A DNA stretch of 64,000 bases, from positions 257,330 to 321,329 of the forward strand of contig NZ_FNOG01000008.1 in assembly GCF_900106525.1 (NCBI RefSeq), given 5' to 3'. The notes beneath the pieces were generated by a model. The model was not told the DNA's origin, searched no databases, and saw nothing but the letters and a program-made list of their open reading frames with translations. A program made the position numbers and the translations under genes. The stretch is from Lysobacter enzymogenes (GTDB taxonomy: Bacteria > Pseudomonadota > Gammaproteobacteria > Xanthomonadales > Xanthomonadaceae). This document shows positions 11,157-21,177 of the stretch, one piece after another. Within the stretch, counting starts at the first letter, position 1, and each line of letters starts with the position of its first letter.

Positions 11157-11328
11157 TTATCCACAGACGCGGTTTATCCACAGCCTCGGCCGCAGGGCGG
11201 TCGAGGCGGCGGAGCGCCCGGCTTGTCTTGTGGATAACACCGTTGTGGATAAGCCGGATGGCCGCTATCGCCTTGTGCAGCCTGGCTTTCCGGTTTTTTA
11301 TCCGGCGCTTGTACCGTGCTTATCCACA
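11157..11328. promoter_or_regulatory. Cluster of five perfect DnaA boxes
   Basis: The exact 9-mer TTATCCACA occurs at 11157-11165, 11174-11182 and 11320-11328 on the plus strand, and at 11229-11237 and 11244-11252 on the minus strand. Five exact copies in 172 bp of intergenic DNA are far beyond chance in a 70% GC genome. The cluster sits between the zinc-ribbon gene and an MFS gene, about 10 kb from the dnaA-dnaN intergenic region. Confidence 0.8.
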
Positions 11329-11346
11329 GCATGCGGCCCGCTCTAT

Positions 11347-11365
11347 ATTTGACTTTGAGTCAAAT
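11347..11365. promoter_or_regulatory. Perfect palindrome, likely operator of the MFS gene
   Basis: ATTTGACT (11347-11354) and AGTCAAAT (11358-11365) are exact inverted repeats separated by TTG. The motif lies in an AT-rich pocket 78 bp upstream of the MFS start codon, a position typical of a repressor operator. No regulator gene is adjacent. Confidence 0.6.
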
Positions 11366-11442
11366 GTAATTCGATAGAAACCCTGTTTTTCCGCAAAGGC
11401 CGCCGGCCGACACTGCGCATCCCGAATCGCTCGATTCCCCGG

Positions 11443-12654
11443 ATGCCCGCCATGCCTCTCGCTCTGTTGGCCCTGACCCTCGGCGCCTTCGCCATCGGCA
11501 CCACCGAGTTCGTCATCGTCGGCCTGATCCCCACCCTCGCCGCCGACCTCGGCGTCGACCTGCCCTCGGCCGGCCTGCTGGTCAGCCTGTACGCGCTCGC
11601 CGTCGCCATCGGCGCACCGCTGCTGACCGCGCTGACCGGGCGGGTGCCGCGCAAGCCGCTGCTGATCGGCCTGATGGCCTTGTTCACCGCCGGCAACGTG
11701 GTCGCCTGGCTGGCGCCGGGCTACGCCACCTTGATCGTCGCGCGCGTGCTCACCGGCCTGGCCCACGGCGTGTTCTTCTCGGTCGGCTCGATCATCGCCA
11801 CCAGCCTGGTGCCGAAGGAAAAAGCCGCCAGCGCGATCGCCACGATGTTCAGCGGCATGACCGTCGCCTTCGTCACCGGCATCCCGCTGGGCACCTTCCT
11901 CGGCCAGCACTTCGGCTGGCGCGCGACCTTCCTCGCGGTCGCCGGGTTCGGTTTGATCGCGCTGATCGGCAGCGCGCTGTTCGTGCCCCGACGCATCGCC
12001 CACAGCGCGCCGGCGCCGCTGCGCCAACAGGCCGCGCTGCTGCTGCAGCCGCGCCTGCTGCTGGTCTACGCGATGACCGCGGTCGGCTACGGCGGCTCGC
12101 TGATCGCTTTCACCTTCCTCGCCCCGATCCTGCAGGACATCGCCGGCTTCGGCCCGAACATGGTCGGCGCGGTGTTGCTGGCCTACGGCGTGTCGGTCGC
12201 GATCGGCAACGTCTGGGGCGGCCGCCTCGCCGACCGCCACGGCCCGGTGAAAGCGCTCAAGACCATCTTCGCCCTGCTCGCCGCGGTGCTGCTGGCGCTG
12301 AGTTTCACCATGCACAGCCAATGGCTGGTGGTGTTGACCGCACTGGCCTGGGGCGCGGTCGCGTTCGGCAACGTGCCCGGTCTGCAGGTGTACGTGGTCA
12401 AGCAGGCGCAGCGTTACGCGCCGCAGGCGGTCGATACCGCCGCCGGCTTCAACATCGCCGCGTTCAATCTCGGCGTCGCCGGCGGCGCCTGGGCCGGCGG
12501 CCAGGTCGTCGCTCACCTGGGCCTGGCGCATACGCCGTGGATCGCCGCGCTGGTGGTGTTCGCCGCGTTCGGTCTGACCGCGTTGAGCGGCCGTCTGGAT
12601 CGCCGCGACGGCGTCGCCGAACGCGCCGAAGGCATCGCGGTCGCCGCGCATTGA
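11443..12654 (+). CDS. MFS transporter, DHA1 family (AraJ/NepI-like)
   Basis: This 403-residue inner-membrane transporter has twelve predicted helices. The N-terminal [20 protein letters not shown] and the loop 2-3 region ([15 protein letters not shown]) match the drug:H+ antiporter-1 branch that includes AraJ and purine-ribonucleoside exporters. It probably exports a small toxic compound or sugar-like solute. A palindrome at 11347-11365 suggests a dedicated repressor. The aldo-keto reductase gene starts 34 bp downstream, so the two are probably co-transcribed. A second ATG lies three codons in. Confidence 0.87.
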   Translation: MPAMPLALLALTLGAFAIGTTEFVIVGLIPTLAADLGVDLPSAGLLVSLYALAVAIGAPLLTALTGRVPRKPLLIGLMALFTAGNVVAWLAPGYATLIVARVLTGLAHGVFFSVGSIIATSLVPKEKAASAIATMFSGMTVAFVTGIPLGTFLGQHFGWRATFLAVAGFGLIALIGSALFVPRRIAHSAPAPLRQQAALLLQPRLLLVYAMTAVGYGGSLIAFTFLAPILQDIAGFGPNMVGAVLLAYGVSVAIGNVWGGRLADRHGPVKALKTIFALLAAVLLALSFTMHSQWLVVLTALAWGAVAFGNVPGLQVYVVKQAQRYAPQAVDTAAGFNIAAFNLGVAGGAWAGGQVVAHLGLAHTPWIAALVVFAAFGLTALSGRLDRRDGVAERAEGIAVAAH

Positions 12655-12688
12655 TCCGCCTCCTTCCTACTTTCCGGAGATATCCACA

Positions 12689-13492
12689 ATGAACGTCCCC
12701 GCCTTCGGCCTCGGCACTTTCCGCCTCAAGGGCCAGACCGTCATCGACTCGGTACGCACCGGCCTCGAGCTCGGCTACCGCGCCGTCGACACCGCGCAGA
12801 TCTACGGCAACGAAGCCGAAGTCGGCACGGCCATCGCCGACAGCGGCGTGGCCCGCGATGAGGTTTTTCTCACCACCAAGATCTGGACCGAGAATCTCTC
12901 GCGCGAACGCCTGATCCCGAGCCTGCGCGAGAGCTTGGCCAAGCTGCGCACCGACTACGTCGACCTGACCTTGATCCACTGGCCGTCGCCGAACGATGCG
13001 GTGCCGGTGGACGAATTCATGCACGCGCTGCTGCAAGCCAAGCGCGAAGGCCTGACCCGCGCGATCGGCGTGTCCAACTTCAACATCGATCTGATGCAGC
13101 GCGCGATCGCCGCCGTCGGCGCCGAGCAGATCGCGACCAACCAGGTCGAGCTGCATCCCTACCTGCAGAACCGCAAGCTCGCGCAGTTCGCGCGCGAAGC
13201 AGGAATCGGGCTGACCTCGTACATGACCCTGGCCTACGGCAAGGTGCTCGGCGATGCGGCGCTTGTGGATATCGCCGCGAAGCATCGCGCGACGCCGGCG
13301 CAGGTGGCGCTGGCCTGGGCGATGCAGTCGGGGTATGCGGTGATTCCGTCGTCGACCAAGCGCGAGAACCTGGCCGGCAATCTGTTGGCGGTTTCGCTGC
13401 GGTTGGACGACGAGGACATGCGGCGCATCGCCGGGTTGGACCGTGGCGAGCGGTTGACCGATCCGGATGGTTTGGCGCCGGCTTGGGATTGA
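12689..13492 (+). CDS. Aldo/keto reductase (DkgB-like)
   Basis: This 267-residue cytoplasmic TIM-barrel NADPH-dependent reductase has family signatures [30 protein letters not shown] and, near the C-terminus, [14 protein letters not shown]. The length and motifs fit the 2,5-diketo-D-gluconate reductase group (DkgA/DkgB), which also reduces methylglyoxal and other aldehydes. It follows the MFS gene closely and precedes an Old Yellow Enzyme reductase, suggesting a role in detoxifying carbonyl or electrophilic compounds. Confidence 0.9.
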   Translation: MNVPAFGLGTFRLKGQTVIDSVRTGLELGYRAVDTAQIYGNEAEVGTAIADSGVARDEVFLTTKIWTENLSRERLIPSLRESLAKLRTDYVDLTLIHWPSPNDAVPVDEFMHALLQAKREGLTRAIGVSNFNIDLMQRAIAAVGAEQIATNQVELHPYLQNRKLAQFAREAGIGLTSYMTLAYGKVLGDAALVDIAAKHRATPAQVALAWAMQSGYAVIPSSTKRENLAGNLLAVSLRLDDEDMRRIAGLDRGERLTDPDGLAPAWD

Positions 13493-13519
13493 TGCGCTTG
13501 CGTCGTCGCTGAGTTGTCG

Positions 13520-13600
13520 CGGTCGCGACTCGCGTCGCTCCTACAAGAGCTTCGGCCGCCACGGGATCTACCTGTAGGAGCGGCGCAAGCCGCGACCGCC
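13520..13600. repeat. REP family A inverted pair
   Basis: Two oppositely oriented copies of the GCGCCGCTCCTACAG family (about 13521-13545 and 13572-13598) face each other between the aldo-keto reductase and Old Yellow Enzyme genes. Together they could fold into a large hairpin. Nothing else is visible in this 227-bp gap apart from the region preceding the next start. Confidence 0.7.
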
Positions 13601-13719
13601 ATCGCACACCCTCGCGCCGCAACCTTGTCCACATCCGCGCAACACAGCATCGGCGCCGCGACGCATACCGCCGCGCGCGCCGCGCCCCACCTCGTTCCCA
13701 ACTGCCACGAGAACTCCCC

Positions 13720-14820
13720 ATGCTGTTCACCCCACACCGCATCGGCGCCCTCGACCTGCCCAACCGCATCGTCATGCCGCCGATGACCCGCTCGCGCGCC
13801 GGCCGCGGCGAAGTCGCCACCGAACTGATGGCGCAGTACTACGCCCAGCGCGCCGGCGCCGGCCTGATCGTCAGCGAAGGCACCCAGATCAGCCGCCAGG
13901 GCCAGGGCTACGCCTGGACGCCCGGCATCCACACGCCCGAACAGATCGCCGGCTGGCGCCGCGTCACCGACGCCGTACACGCCGCAGGCGGTCGCATCTT
14001 CGCCCAGCTGTGGCATGTCGGCCGCGTCTCCCACGTCGCCTTGCAGGACGGCGGCGCCGCGCCGGTGTCCTCGTCGGCGCTGGTGGCCGAAGGCGTGAAA
14101 GTGTTCGTCGACGTCGAAGGCCGCGGCCCCGAGGCCGGCGTCGGCGAAATGGTCCAGCACTCCACACCGCGCGCGCTGCGCGCCGACGAGATTCCCGCCA
14201 TCGTCGCCGACTACGCCCAGGCCGCGCGCAACGCGCTCGCCGCCGGCTTCGACGGCATCGAACTGCACGGCGCCAACGGCTACCTGATCAACCAGTTCAT
14301 CGACTCGCAGGCCAATGCGCGCGACGACGAGTACGGCGGCTCGCTGCCCAACCGTTTGCGATTCCTGCGCGAAGTCGCGCAAGCCGTCGGCGACGCCATC
14401 GGCGCCGACCGCGTCGGCGTACGCCTGGCGCCGCTGACCACGCTGCAAGGCGCGGTCGACGACACGCCGCAAGCGACCTACCTGGCCGCGGCGAAGATCC
14501 TCGACGAGATCGGCGTCGCCTACCTGCACATCGCCGAAGCCGACTGGGACGACGCCCCCGGCATGCCCGACGCATTCCGCGAAGCATTGCGCCTGATCTA
14601 CCGCGGCACGCTGATCTACTCGGGCAAGTACACCAAAGCCCGCGCCGAAGACGCGCTGGCCCGCGGCTGGGCCGACCTGATCGGCTTCGGCCGCCCGTTC
14701 ATCGCCAACCCCGACCTGCCGCATCGCTTGCAACACGACCTGCCGCTCAACGAAGGCGACCGCACACGTTACTTCGGTGGCGGTTCCGAGGGTTATACCG
14801 ACTACCCGCGCGCAGCATGA
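13720..14820 (+). CDS. Old Yellow Enzyme family alkene reductase
   Basis: This 366-residue FMN-dependent NAD(P)H oxidoreductase has visible signatures: NRIVMPPMTRSRA near the N-terminus, GQLWHVGR-type segment (AQLWHVGRVSH), the FDGIELHGANGYLINQF active-site block with the His/Asn pair, and a GRPFIANPDLP phosphate-binding end. Members (NemA, XenA/B relatives) reduce the C=C bond of alpha,beta-unsaturated carbonyls, nitrate esters and N-ethylmaleimide. The neighbouring reductase and efflux pump support an electrophile-response role, but each could be regulated separately because REP hairpins lie between them. Confidence 0.92.
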   Translation: MLFTPHRIGALDLPNRIVMPPMTRSRAGRGEVATELMAQYYAQRAGAGLIVSEGTQISRQGQGYAWTPGIHTPEQIAGWRRVTDAVHAAGGRIFAQLWHVGRVSHVALQDGGAAPVSSSALVAEGVKVFVDVEGRGPEAGVGEMVQHSTPRALRADEIPAIVADYAQAARNALAAGFDGIELHGANGYLINQFIDSQANARDDEYGGSLPNRLRFLREVAQAVGDAIGADRVGVRLAPLTTLQGAVDDTPQATYLAAAKILDEIGVAYLHIAEADWDDAPGMPDAFREALRLIYRGTLIYSGKYTKARAEDALARGWADLIGFGRPFIANPDLPHRLQHDLPLNEGDRTRYFGGGSEGYTDYPRAA

Positions 14821-14890
14821 TTGCGACGGATGGCGGCGGTGCGGCATGCACAACGATATCCACATGCCCTTGCACCGCCGCGACCGCGAC

Positions 14891-15275
14891 ATCGCGCTTG
14901 CGACGCAACTGAACTAGCGTGGTCGCGGCTCGCGCCGCTCCTACAGGGAGATCGCGCAGCGCGTCGCGATCGGTTCACTGCACAAAGATATCCACACCAT
15001 CGTTCGCAGCCACAACGAAGCGACTGTAGGAGCGGCGCAAGCCGCGACCGCGACACCGCGCTTGCGACGCAACTGAACTAGCACGGTCGCGGCTCGCGCC
15101 GCTCCTACAGGGAGATCGCGCAGCATGTCGCGATCGGCTCACTGCACAGAGATATCCACACCATCGTGCGCAGCTACAACGCAGCGACTGTAGGAGCAGC
15201 GCAAGCCGCGACCACGACACCACGCTTGCGACGCAACTGAATCATCGCGGTCGCAGCTCACGCTGCCCCTGCAGG
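14891..15275. repeat. 164-bp tandem repeat containing REP family A elements
   Basis: A unit of 164 bp is present in two full copies and one partial copy: GCTTGCGACGCAACTGAA recurs at 14896, 15060 and 15224. Each unit contains two oppositely oriented REP family A elements and the sequence GATATCCACACC, an ATATCCACA DnaA-like 9-mer. The copies differ by scattered substitutions, so the duplication is not very recent. This fills the 486-bp gap between the Old Yellow Enzyme gene and mnmE; no gene is visible there. Confidence 0.85.
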
Positions 15276-15306
15276 ATCACCGCCACGACGCCCGCTCCCG
15301 CACGCA

Positions 15307-16677
15307 TCACTTGCCGATGCAGAAACTCGAAAAGATATGCCCCAGCAGATCGTCGGCGCGCACGCGCCCGGTGATCTCGCCCAAGGCATCGTGCGCATGG
15401 CGCAACGACTCGGCGGCCAGGTCCAGCATCTCGTGGTCGAGTTGCGCGCGCGCTTCGATCAGCTCCTCGCGCGCGCGGCGCAGGGCCTCGACATGCCGCG
15501 CGCGCGCGGTGAACGCGCCTTCGGTCGCATCGCTGCCGTCGCCCTGCGCCAACGCGCGCAAACGCGCGTGCAGCGCGTCGAGCCCGGCGCCGCTGTGGGC
15601 GGAAACGAATACCCGATTCTCGCCGCCGACATCCGCCGGCCCCGGCGACTCGTAGTCCGATTCGAGCAGGTCGATCTTGTTGTAGACGAATAGGCGCGAA
15701 GGCACCGGTTCGATCGCATCGGCGACCGCAGCCAACCCGCCATGCGGATCGCGCGCGTCGAGCACAACGATCGCCAGGTCCGCGCGGTCGAGCTCGCCGC
15801 GCGCGCGGCGCATGCCTTCGCGCTCGATCGCGTCGCCGCCGTCGCGCAGGCCGGCGGTATCGACCAAGGTCAGTTCGACGCCGTCGAGTTTGATCGTCTC
15901 GTGCAGCAAGTCGCGGGTGGTGCCGGCGATATCGGTGACGATGGCGCGTTCGCTGCCGGCTAGCGCGTTCAACAGCGAACTCTTGCCGGCGTTGGGCGGG
16001 CCGACGATCACCGCGTGCAAACCGTCGCGCAGGCGCCGGCCGCGTTCGGCCGCGGCGAGCAATGCTTCCAGCGATTCGGCGGCGCCGCGCAGGCGTTCGC
16101 GCAATGCGCCGCCGCCGAGCGTGTCGATGGGTTCGTCGGCGAAATCGATCGCCGCTTCCACGTGCACGCGCACCGCCAGCAGATCGCCGGCGAGCGCTTC
16201 GACGCGGCGCGAGAATTCGCCGTCGAGCGCGCGCCGCGCCGCACGCGCGGCGCGCGCGTCGGCCGCGGCGATCAAGTCGGCGACGGCTTCGGCCTGGGCC
16301 AGGTCGAGCCGGCCTTCAAGAAACGCGCGTTCGCTGAACTCGCCCGGGCGCGCTCGGCGCGCGCCGAGCGCGCAGGCGCGCGCGAGCAGTTCCTCCAGCA
16401 GCGCCGGGCCGCCGTGCGCCTGCAACTCGGCCACGTCTTCGCCGGTGTAGCTGGCCGGCGCGGCGAAATACAGGGCGATGCCGTCGTCGAGCGTTTCGCC
16501 GTCGGCGTCGCGAAAACGCACGTAGTGGGCGTAGCGCGGCTGCAGCGTGCGGCCGGCCATCGCCTGCGCGATCGCGCGCGCCTGGGTTCCCGACAGACGC
16601 ACGATGCCGACGCCGCCGGCGCCGGGCGCGGTGGCGATGGCGGCGATGGTGTCGCGGGCGGGGGCGGCGGAGGTCAT
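15307..16677 (-). CDS. mnmE: tRNA modification GTPase MnmE
   Basis: This 456-residue GTPase works with MnmG to add the carboxymethylaminomethyl (or aminomethyl) group to U34 of certain tRNAs. The N-terminal formyl-tetrahydrofolate-binding domain begins [22 protein letters not shown]. The embedded G domain shows [22 protein letters not shown] and NKID, and the protein ends with the conserved FCIGK whose cysteine is required for modification. The length is standard. The gene is on the minus strand downstream of yidC; a perfect DnaA box (TGTGGATAA, 16704-16712) lies 27 bp before its start. Confidence 0.97.
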   Translation of the reverse strand: MTSAAPARDTIAAIATAPGAGGVGIVRLSGTQARAIAQAMAGRTLQPRYAHYVRFRDADGETLDDGIALYFAAPASYTGEDVAELQAHGGPALLEELLARACALGARRARPGEFSERAFLEGRLDLAQAEAVADLIAAADARAARAARRALDGEFSRRVEALAGDLLAVRVHVEAAIDFADEPIDTLGGGALRERLRGAAESLEALLAAAERGRRLRDGLHAVIVGPPNAGKSSLLNALAGSERAIVTDIAGTTRDLLHETIKLDGVELTLVDTAGLRDGGDAIEREGMRRARGELDRADLAIVVLDARDPHGGLAAVADAIEPVPSRLFVYNKIDLLESDYESPGPADVGGENRVFVSAHSGAGLDALHARLRALAQGDGSDATEGAFTARARHVEALRRAREELIEARAQLDHEMLDLAAESLRHAHDALGEITGRVRADDLLGHIFSSFCIGK

Positions 16678-16740
16678 GGGCGGATGATAGTGGGTGCTGG
16701 GACTGTGGATAAGGTCGGGATCGAAGCCTGGCGCTGAAGT

Positions 16741-16985
16741 CTCTGGATGCCCGCCTTCGCGGGCATGACGCCAGGTAGGTTTCGTGGCGTCTGTTCAAAG
16801 CCGTCATCCCTGCGAAAGCGGGGATCCAGGGCTTCACCGAAGCATGACGCTGAAGTCTCTGGATCCCCGCCTTCGCGGGGATGACGACCGTGGTTGTTGT
16901 GGGAGGGGCTTCAGCCCCGACGCTCTTGGCTCAGATCGCGGCGTCTGGCACGACAGCGTCGGGGCTGAAGCCCCTCCCACAACAA
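16741..16985. repeat. Dense REP cluster (families B and C)
   Basis: Three hairpins with a GGATCCCCGCCTTCGCGGGG-like core lie at about 16741-16770, 16803-16829 (opposite orientation) and 16858-16885. They are followed by a family B inverted repeat with arms at 16895-16923 and 16955-16985 (core GGGGCTTCAGCCCC). The 422-bp gap between mnmE and yidC holds no gene apart from these, the yidC terminator and a DnaA box at 16704-16712. Confidence 0.8.
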
Positions 16986-17047
16986 CTACAGCCGCGTCGT
17001 GACCCGGCTAACCCGATCCCAATTCGGCGCAGCTATCCACACAAACG

Positions 17048-17073
17048 CAAAAGCCCGCCTTGCGGCGGGCTTC
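17048..17073 (-). terminator. Rho-independent terminator of yidC
   Basis: AAGCCCGCC (17051-17059) pairs with GGCGGGCTT (17064-17072) around TTGC. On the minus strand the stem is followed by TTTTG. It lies 27 bp past the yidC stop. Confidence 0.75.
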
Positions 17074-17099
17074 GCGAGTACCGATGCGGCCTGCACCGA

Positions 17100-18827
17100 T
17101 CAGCTCTTGTCCTTGTCCTTGCCGCCACCGCCGCTCGCATTCTCTTCCGCGTAGCGCTTGGTGGTGATCCACTGCTGCAGCAGGCCCAGGCCGCCGTTGG
17201 CGACTTGGTACAACACCAGACCCGCCGGCAGGAACGCCAGGATCGCGCCGAACACCAGCGGCATGAACTGCATCATCTTCTGCTGGGTCGGGTCCATGCC
17301 GGTCATCGGGGTCAGCTTCTGCGTCGCCCACATGATCGCGATGTTGCACAGCGGCAGCACGAAGAACGGATCGCGCGAGGTCAGGTCGTGGATCCACAGC
17401 GTCCACGGCGCGTGGCGCAGTTCCACCGACTCGGCCAGCATCCAGTAGAGCGTCATGAAGATGATGATGCTCGGCAGCAGCGGCAGACAGCCGCCGACCG
17501 GGTTGATCTTCTCCTTCTTGTACAGCTCCATCAGCGCCATCTGGAACTTCTGCTTGTCGTCGCCGTAGCGCTCCTTGAGCTGGGCCACGCGCGGCTGGAA
17601 CTTGCGCATCTTGGCCTGCGACTTGTACTGCGCCGCCGACAGCGGATACAGCGCCAGCTTCAGCAGCACCACCAGGCCGATGATCGCCCAGCCCCAGTTG
17701 CCGAACAGGCCGTGCAGCTTGTCGAGCAGCCAGAACAGGCCGTTGGCCAGGGTGGCGAAGATCGAGTAGCTGCTGAAGTCGACCGCGCGGTCCAGGCCCT
17801 GCACCTTCTGCGCTTCGATCGCCTTGACCAGCTTCGGGCCGACCCACAGGCGCGCTTCGGTGCTGGCCTTCTGGCCCGGCGCGACGTTGACGCCGGGGCC
17901 GAGGTCGCGGATCAGGTACTGCGGCGCGCCGCCGGCGTTGAGCTGCTCGAGCGAGAACTGGCCCTGGTCCTTCTCGCCCGGAATCCAGGCGGCGAAGAAG
18001 TGGTGCTGCAGCATCGCGATCCAGCCGCCGGTGACCTGCTTGTTGAGGTTGCCGTCGGCGGCGAACTTGTCGAACTTGCGCTTCTCGTACTTGTCGGTCG
18101 GGCTGTACCACGCCGCGCCCTGGAAGCTGTACTGCTCGGGGCTGAAGGGCCCCTTGCGCGCCAGTTCGCGCGGCACGCGGCTGAGCTGGCGGTAGACATA
18201 GCCCTGCCACGCCGCAGCGCCGGCGTTGCTGACTTCGTCGCGGACCTTGATGACGTAGTCGCTGCGGCCGAAGGTGTAGGTGCGGGTGATGGTGACGCCG
18301 TTGGCGCCGGTCCACACGAACGGCACCGAGATGTCCTTGGCGCCGTCGCCGAGCTTGAGCTCGCGCGCGTCGCCGGCGTAGCGAAAGCCGCTTTCGTGGG
18401 TCGGCGCGCTGCCGCCCTGGCTGACCCAGCCGCTCTGGGCGACGAAGTACAAGGTGGAGTCGTGCGCGAGCAGGCGCATCGGCGGGCTGCCCGGCTCGGT
18501 GCCGACCGGATAGCGCAGCAGGTCGGCCTCGCTGACTTCGCCGCCGCGCAGGATCACCTTGAGCACGTCGGTGTTGACCACGACCGGCGCGTCGGTGGCC
18601 GGGGCGGCGCTGGCGACCGCAGCCACACCGGCGACGGCCGGCGCGGTGGGCGCGCCCGGCACGCCGGGCTGCGCGGCCAGGCCGGCGGCGCTGGGCACGG
18701 TGCTCGCCGGCGCGACCGCGCTCGGCGGCAGAGCCGGCGGCGCCGACGTCTCCTTGCCCCATTCCATCCACAGCAGGGTCGCCACCATCAGCCAGGCGAG
18801 GATCAGGAAAGCACGGGTCTGGTTCAT
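17100..18827 (-). CDS. yidC: Membrane protein insertase YidC
   Basis: This 575-residue inner-membrane insertase folds and inserts membrane proteins alone or with SecYEG. It has an N-terminal helix ([19 protein letters not shown]), a large periplasmic beta-sandwich domain of about 300 residues, then the conserved five-helix core starting near [19 protein letters not shown]. The sequence [17 protein letters not shown] in the cytoplasmic loop and [20 protein letters not shown] are family hallmarks. The tail is short and lysine/aspartate-rich. The Ala/Pro/Val-rich region after helix 1 is longer than in enteric homologues. It follows rnpA by only 15 bp. Confidence 0.97.
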   Translation of the reverse strand: MNQTRAFLILAWLMVATLLWMEWGKETSAPPALPPSAVAPASTVPSAAGLAAQPGVPGAPTAPAVAGVAAVASAAPATDAPVVVNTDVLKVILRGGEVSEADLLRYPVGTEPGSPPMRLLAHDSTLYFVAQSGWVSQGGSAPTHESGFRYAGDARELKLGDGAKDISVPFVWTGANGVTITRTYTFGRSDYVIKVRDEVSNAGAAAWQGYVYRQLSRVPRELARKGPFSPEQYSFQGAAWYSPTDKYEKRKFDKFAADGNLNKQVTGGWIAMLQHHFFAAWIPGEKDQGQFSLEQLNAGGAPQYLIRDLGPGVNVAPGQKASTEARLWVGPKLVKAIEAQKVQGLDRAVDFSSYSIFATLANGLFWLLDKLHGLFGNWGWAIIGLVVLLKLALYPLSAAQYKSQAKMRKFQPRVAQLKERYGDDKQKFQMALMELYKKEKINPVGGCLPLLPSIIIFMTLYWMLAESVELRHAPWTLWIHDLTSRDPFFVLPLCNIAIMWATQKLTPMTGMDPTQQKMMQFMPLVFGAILAFLPAGLVLYQVANGGLGLLQQWITTKRYAEENASGGGGKDKDKS

Positions 18828-18842
18828 GGGCAGCAGGCAGGC

Positions 18843-19277
18843 TCAGCCGGGACCGGGGTCCGGCAGGGGGTGAGAAGGGGAAGCGGCCGGCATTGTGCCG
18901 GGGGCCGCAGTCTCGGGCAATGCGAGCGCGCTTCGCGCGCCGGCGCGCTTGAGCAGACTCTCGAACGCGGCGCGGAGTTCCGGGCCGGAAAGCTTCGACG
19001 CGCCGGGGCGCGCGACCAATACATAATCGCCCGGCGCGAGCTCGGCGCGCAGGTGGCGGAAGGCATCGCGGAAGATGCGCTTGATGCGGTTGCGGCCGAC
19101 CGCGTTCGGATCGACCTTGCGCGAGACCGCCAGCCCCAGCCGCGCCGGAATCGCCGGGTCGGCCTGGAAATGCAGCGCGAGCACGGGCAGCGCCACGCGC
19201 CGTCCATGCTTGAAGATGCGGTCGAAATCGGAACGCGCGCGTACCCGCGCGGTGCGCGGGAAGCGGGACGAAATCAT
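18843..19277 (-). CDS. rnpA: Ribonuclease P protein component
   Basis: This 144-residue basic protein binds the RNase P RNA and helps process tRNA 5' ends. It contains the conserved core RFPRTARVRARSDFDRIFKHG and the RNR signature in NAVGRNRIKRIFRDAFR. ATG 19277 was chosen; the frame is open upstream to 19523, but that part overlaps rpmH. The last ~25 residues are Pro/Ala-rich and not conserved. Only 15 bp separate it from yidC, so the yidD gene that often lies between them is missing here. Confidence 0.95.
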   Translation of the reverse strand: MISSRFPRTARVRARSDFDRIFKHGRRVALPVLALHFQADPAIPARLGLAVSRKVDPNAVGRNRIKRIFRDAFRHLRAELAPGDYVLVARPGASKLSGPELRAAFESLLKRAGARSALALPETAAPGTMPAASPSHPLPDPGPG

Positions 19278-19369
19278 TGCAGGCGGTCGGCCGCGCGGCG
19301 CCGGATCGTTCCGAAGGGGCCGCAAACGGCCGGGAACGACGGCAGCGCCGACAAGGCGGCCGGCAACGC

Positions 19370-19510
19370 TTAGGCGGTCAGGCGCTTGCGGCCCTTGGCA
19401 CGACGACGGGCGAGGATCTTGCGGCCGTCGGCGGTCGCCATGCGGGCACGGAAACCGTGGTCGCGCTTGCGCTTGAGGTTGCTGGGCTGGTAGGTGCGCT
19501 TGGTGGCCAT
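19370..19510 (-). CDS. rpmH: 50S ribosomal protein L34
   Basis: This 46-residue ribosomal protein has the standard L34 sequence: [20 protein letters not shown] at the N-terminus and [18 protein letters not shown] at the end. It is the first gene of the rpmH-rnpA-yidC group transcribed away from dnaA, and ends 92 bp before the rnpA start. Confidence 0.98.
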   Translation of the reverse strand: MATKRTYQPSNLKRKRDHGFRARMATADGRKILARRRAKGRKRLTA

Positions 19511-19824
19511 GACAGGCTCGCAAAGGTAACGACGAAAGTGGACCGCCGATTCTAGCGGCGCACCCAAGGCAGGGTCAAGCCCTTGTCCCGATTGGGATTG
19601 CAGATGCGCGACGCACGCCACCAAAGCGCCTGGGGGCAGCCTGTGTACGAGCTGTGCATGAACCTGTGGATTAGTCCTGTTCCGAACCCGACCGCGGTGG
19701 TAGTCTGACCGACCCCCCGGCTTCCTGCGTCGCGATGTCCGCATCGTGCGTTGGGCCGCTTTCGTCCGTCGCCGGCGCCGCCGTCGCGATCGACCGCACC
19801 ACGCATAAAGAAGACACGCTACAG
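19511..19824. other. rpmH-dnaA divergent promoter region
   Basis: These 314 bp separate the divergently transcribed rpmH and dnaA genes. One DnaA-box-like site with a single mismatch (TGTGGATTA, minus-strand reading TAATCCACA) lies at 19665-19673, preceded by TGTGCATGA at 19653. A site here would fit autoregulation of dnaA by DnaA. No perfect box and no strongly AT-rich unwinding element is present, so the initiation site is less likely here than downstream of dnaA. Confidence 0.6.
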
Positions 19825-21177
19825 ATGGAAGCCTGGCCCCGCTGCCTCGAACGCCTCGAAGCCGAATTTCCGGTCGAGGACGTGCATACCTGGTTGAAGC
19901 CGCTGCAGGCCGCGCAGCGCGACAGCAAGACCGTGCTCTACGCGCCCAATGCGTTCGTGGTCGAGCATGTGCGCGAGCGCTATCTGGCGCGCATCCGCGA
20001 GCTGTTGTCGTATTTCGCCGGCAGCGAGGACGTCAGCCTGGAAGTGGGTTCGCTGCCGCGTTCGCCGGCCAGCACCCAGCCGTTGCCGCTGGAGCCCACC
20101 ACCAGCGCGGTGCGCCAGACCCCGGCCGCGGTGGTCGCGCCGGTCGAGCCGTTCCAGGGCAATCTCGATACGCATTACACCTTCGACAACTTCGTCGAAG
20201 GCCGCAGCAACCAGCTCGGCCGCGCCGCCGCCTGGCAGGCCGCGCAAAAACCCGGCGAGCGCGCGCACAACCCGCTGCTGTTGTACGGGGGCACCGGCCT
20301 GGGCAAGACCCATCTGATGTTCGCCGCCGGCAACGCCATGCGCGACGCCAATCCGGCGATGCGGGTGATGTACCTGCGTTCGGAGCAGTTTTTCAGCGCG
20401 ATGATGAAAGCGCTGCAGGACAAGACCATGGATGCGTTCAAGCGTCAGTTCCAGCGCGTCGACGCGCTGCTGATCGACGACATCCAGTTCTTCGCCGGCA
20501 AGGACCGCACCCAGGAAGAGTTCTTCCACACCTTCAATGCGCTGTTCGACGGCAAGCAGCAGATCATCCTGACTTGCGACCGCTATCCGCGCGAAGTCGA
20601 AGGCCTGGAGCCGCGGCTGAAGTCGCGCCTGGCCTGGGGCTTGTCGGTGGCGATCGAGCCGCCGGACTTCGAGACCCGCGCCCAGATCGTGATCTCCAAG
20701 GCCAAGGAGCGCGGCGCCGCGATCCCGGAGGAAGTCGCCTTCCTGCTGGCCAAGAAGATGCGCTCGAACGTGCGCGACCTGGAAGGCGCGCTCAACACCC
20801 TGACCGCGCGCGCCAACTTCACCGGCCGCGCCATCACCGCCGAGTTCGCCCAGGAAACCCTGCGCGACCTGCTGCGCGCCCAGCAGCAGGCGATCGGCAT
20901 CCCCAACATCCAAAAGACCGTGGCAGACTACTACGGCCTCCAGATCAAGGACTTGTTGTCCAAGCGGCGCACGCGTTCGCTCGCCCGTCCGCGCCAGGTG
21001 GCCATGGCGCTGACCAAGGAACTGACCGAACACTCGCTGCCTGAGATCGGCGATGCCTTCGCCGGTCGCGACCACACGACCGTCCTGCATGCCTGCCGTC
21101 AGATCCGCACCCTGATGGAAACCGACGGCAAGCTGCGGGAAGACTGGGACAAGCTGATCCGCAAGCTCAGCGAGTGA
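19825..21177 (+). CDS. dnaA: Chromosomal replication initiator DnaA
   Basis: This 450-residue initiator binds TTATCCACA-type boxes and unwinds oriC. Domain I starts [29 protein letters not shown] short linker (to about residue 110) precedes the AAA+ domain with Walker [10 protein letters not shown] (about 155-163) and Walker [10 protein letters not shown]. Domain IV carries the DNA-binding signature [14 protein letters not shown] near the C-terminus. ATG 19825 is chosen because the conserved N-terminus of Xanthomonad DnaA begins there; an in-frame ATG at 19735 would add 30 unconserved residues. Confidence 0.98.
   Translation: MEAWPRCLERLEAEFPVEDVHTWLKPLQAAQRDSKTVLYAPNAFVVEHVRERYLARIRELLSYFAGSEDVSLEVGSLPRSPASTQPLPLEPTTSAVRQTPAAVVAPVEPFQGNLDTHYTFDNFVEGRSNQLGRAAAWQAAQKPGERAHNPLLLYGGTGLGKTHLMFAAGNAMRDANPAMRVMYLRSEQFFSAMMKALQDKTMDAFKRQFQRVDALLIDDIQFFAGKDRTQEEFFHTFNALFDGKQQIILTCDRYPREVEGLEPRLKSRLAWGLSVAIEPPDFETRAQIVISKAKERGAAIPEEVAFLLAKKMRSNVRDLEGALNTLTARANFTGRAITAEFAQETLRDLLRAQQQAIGIPNIQKTVADYYGLQIKDLLSKRRTRSLARPRQVAMALTKELTEHSLPEIGDAFAGRDHTTVLHACRQIRTLMETDGKLREDWDKLIRKLSE

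Noticed and set aside
14891-15275. Possible CRISPR or satellite
   Set aside because: The period is 164 bp with only two and a half copies and internal REP elements; not a CRISPR layout.
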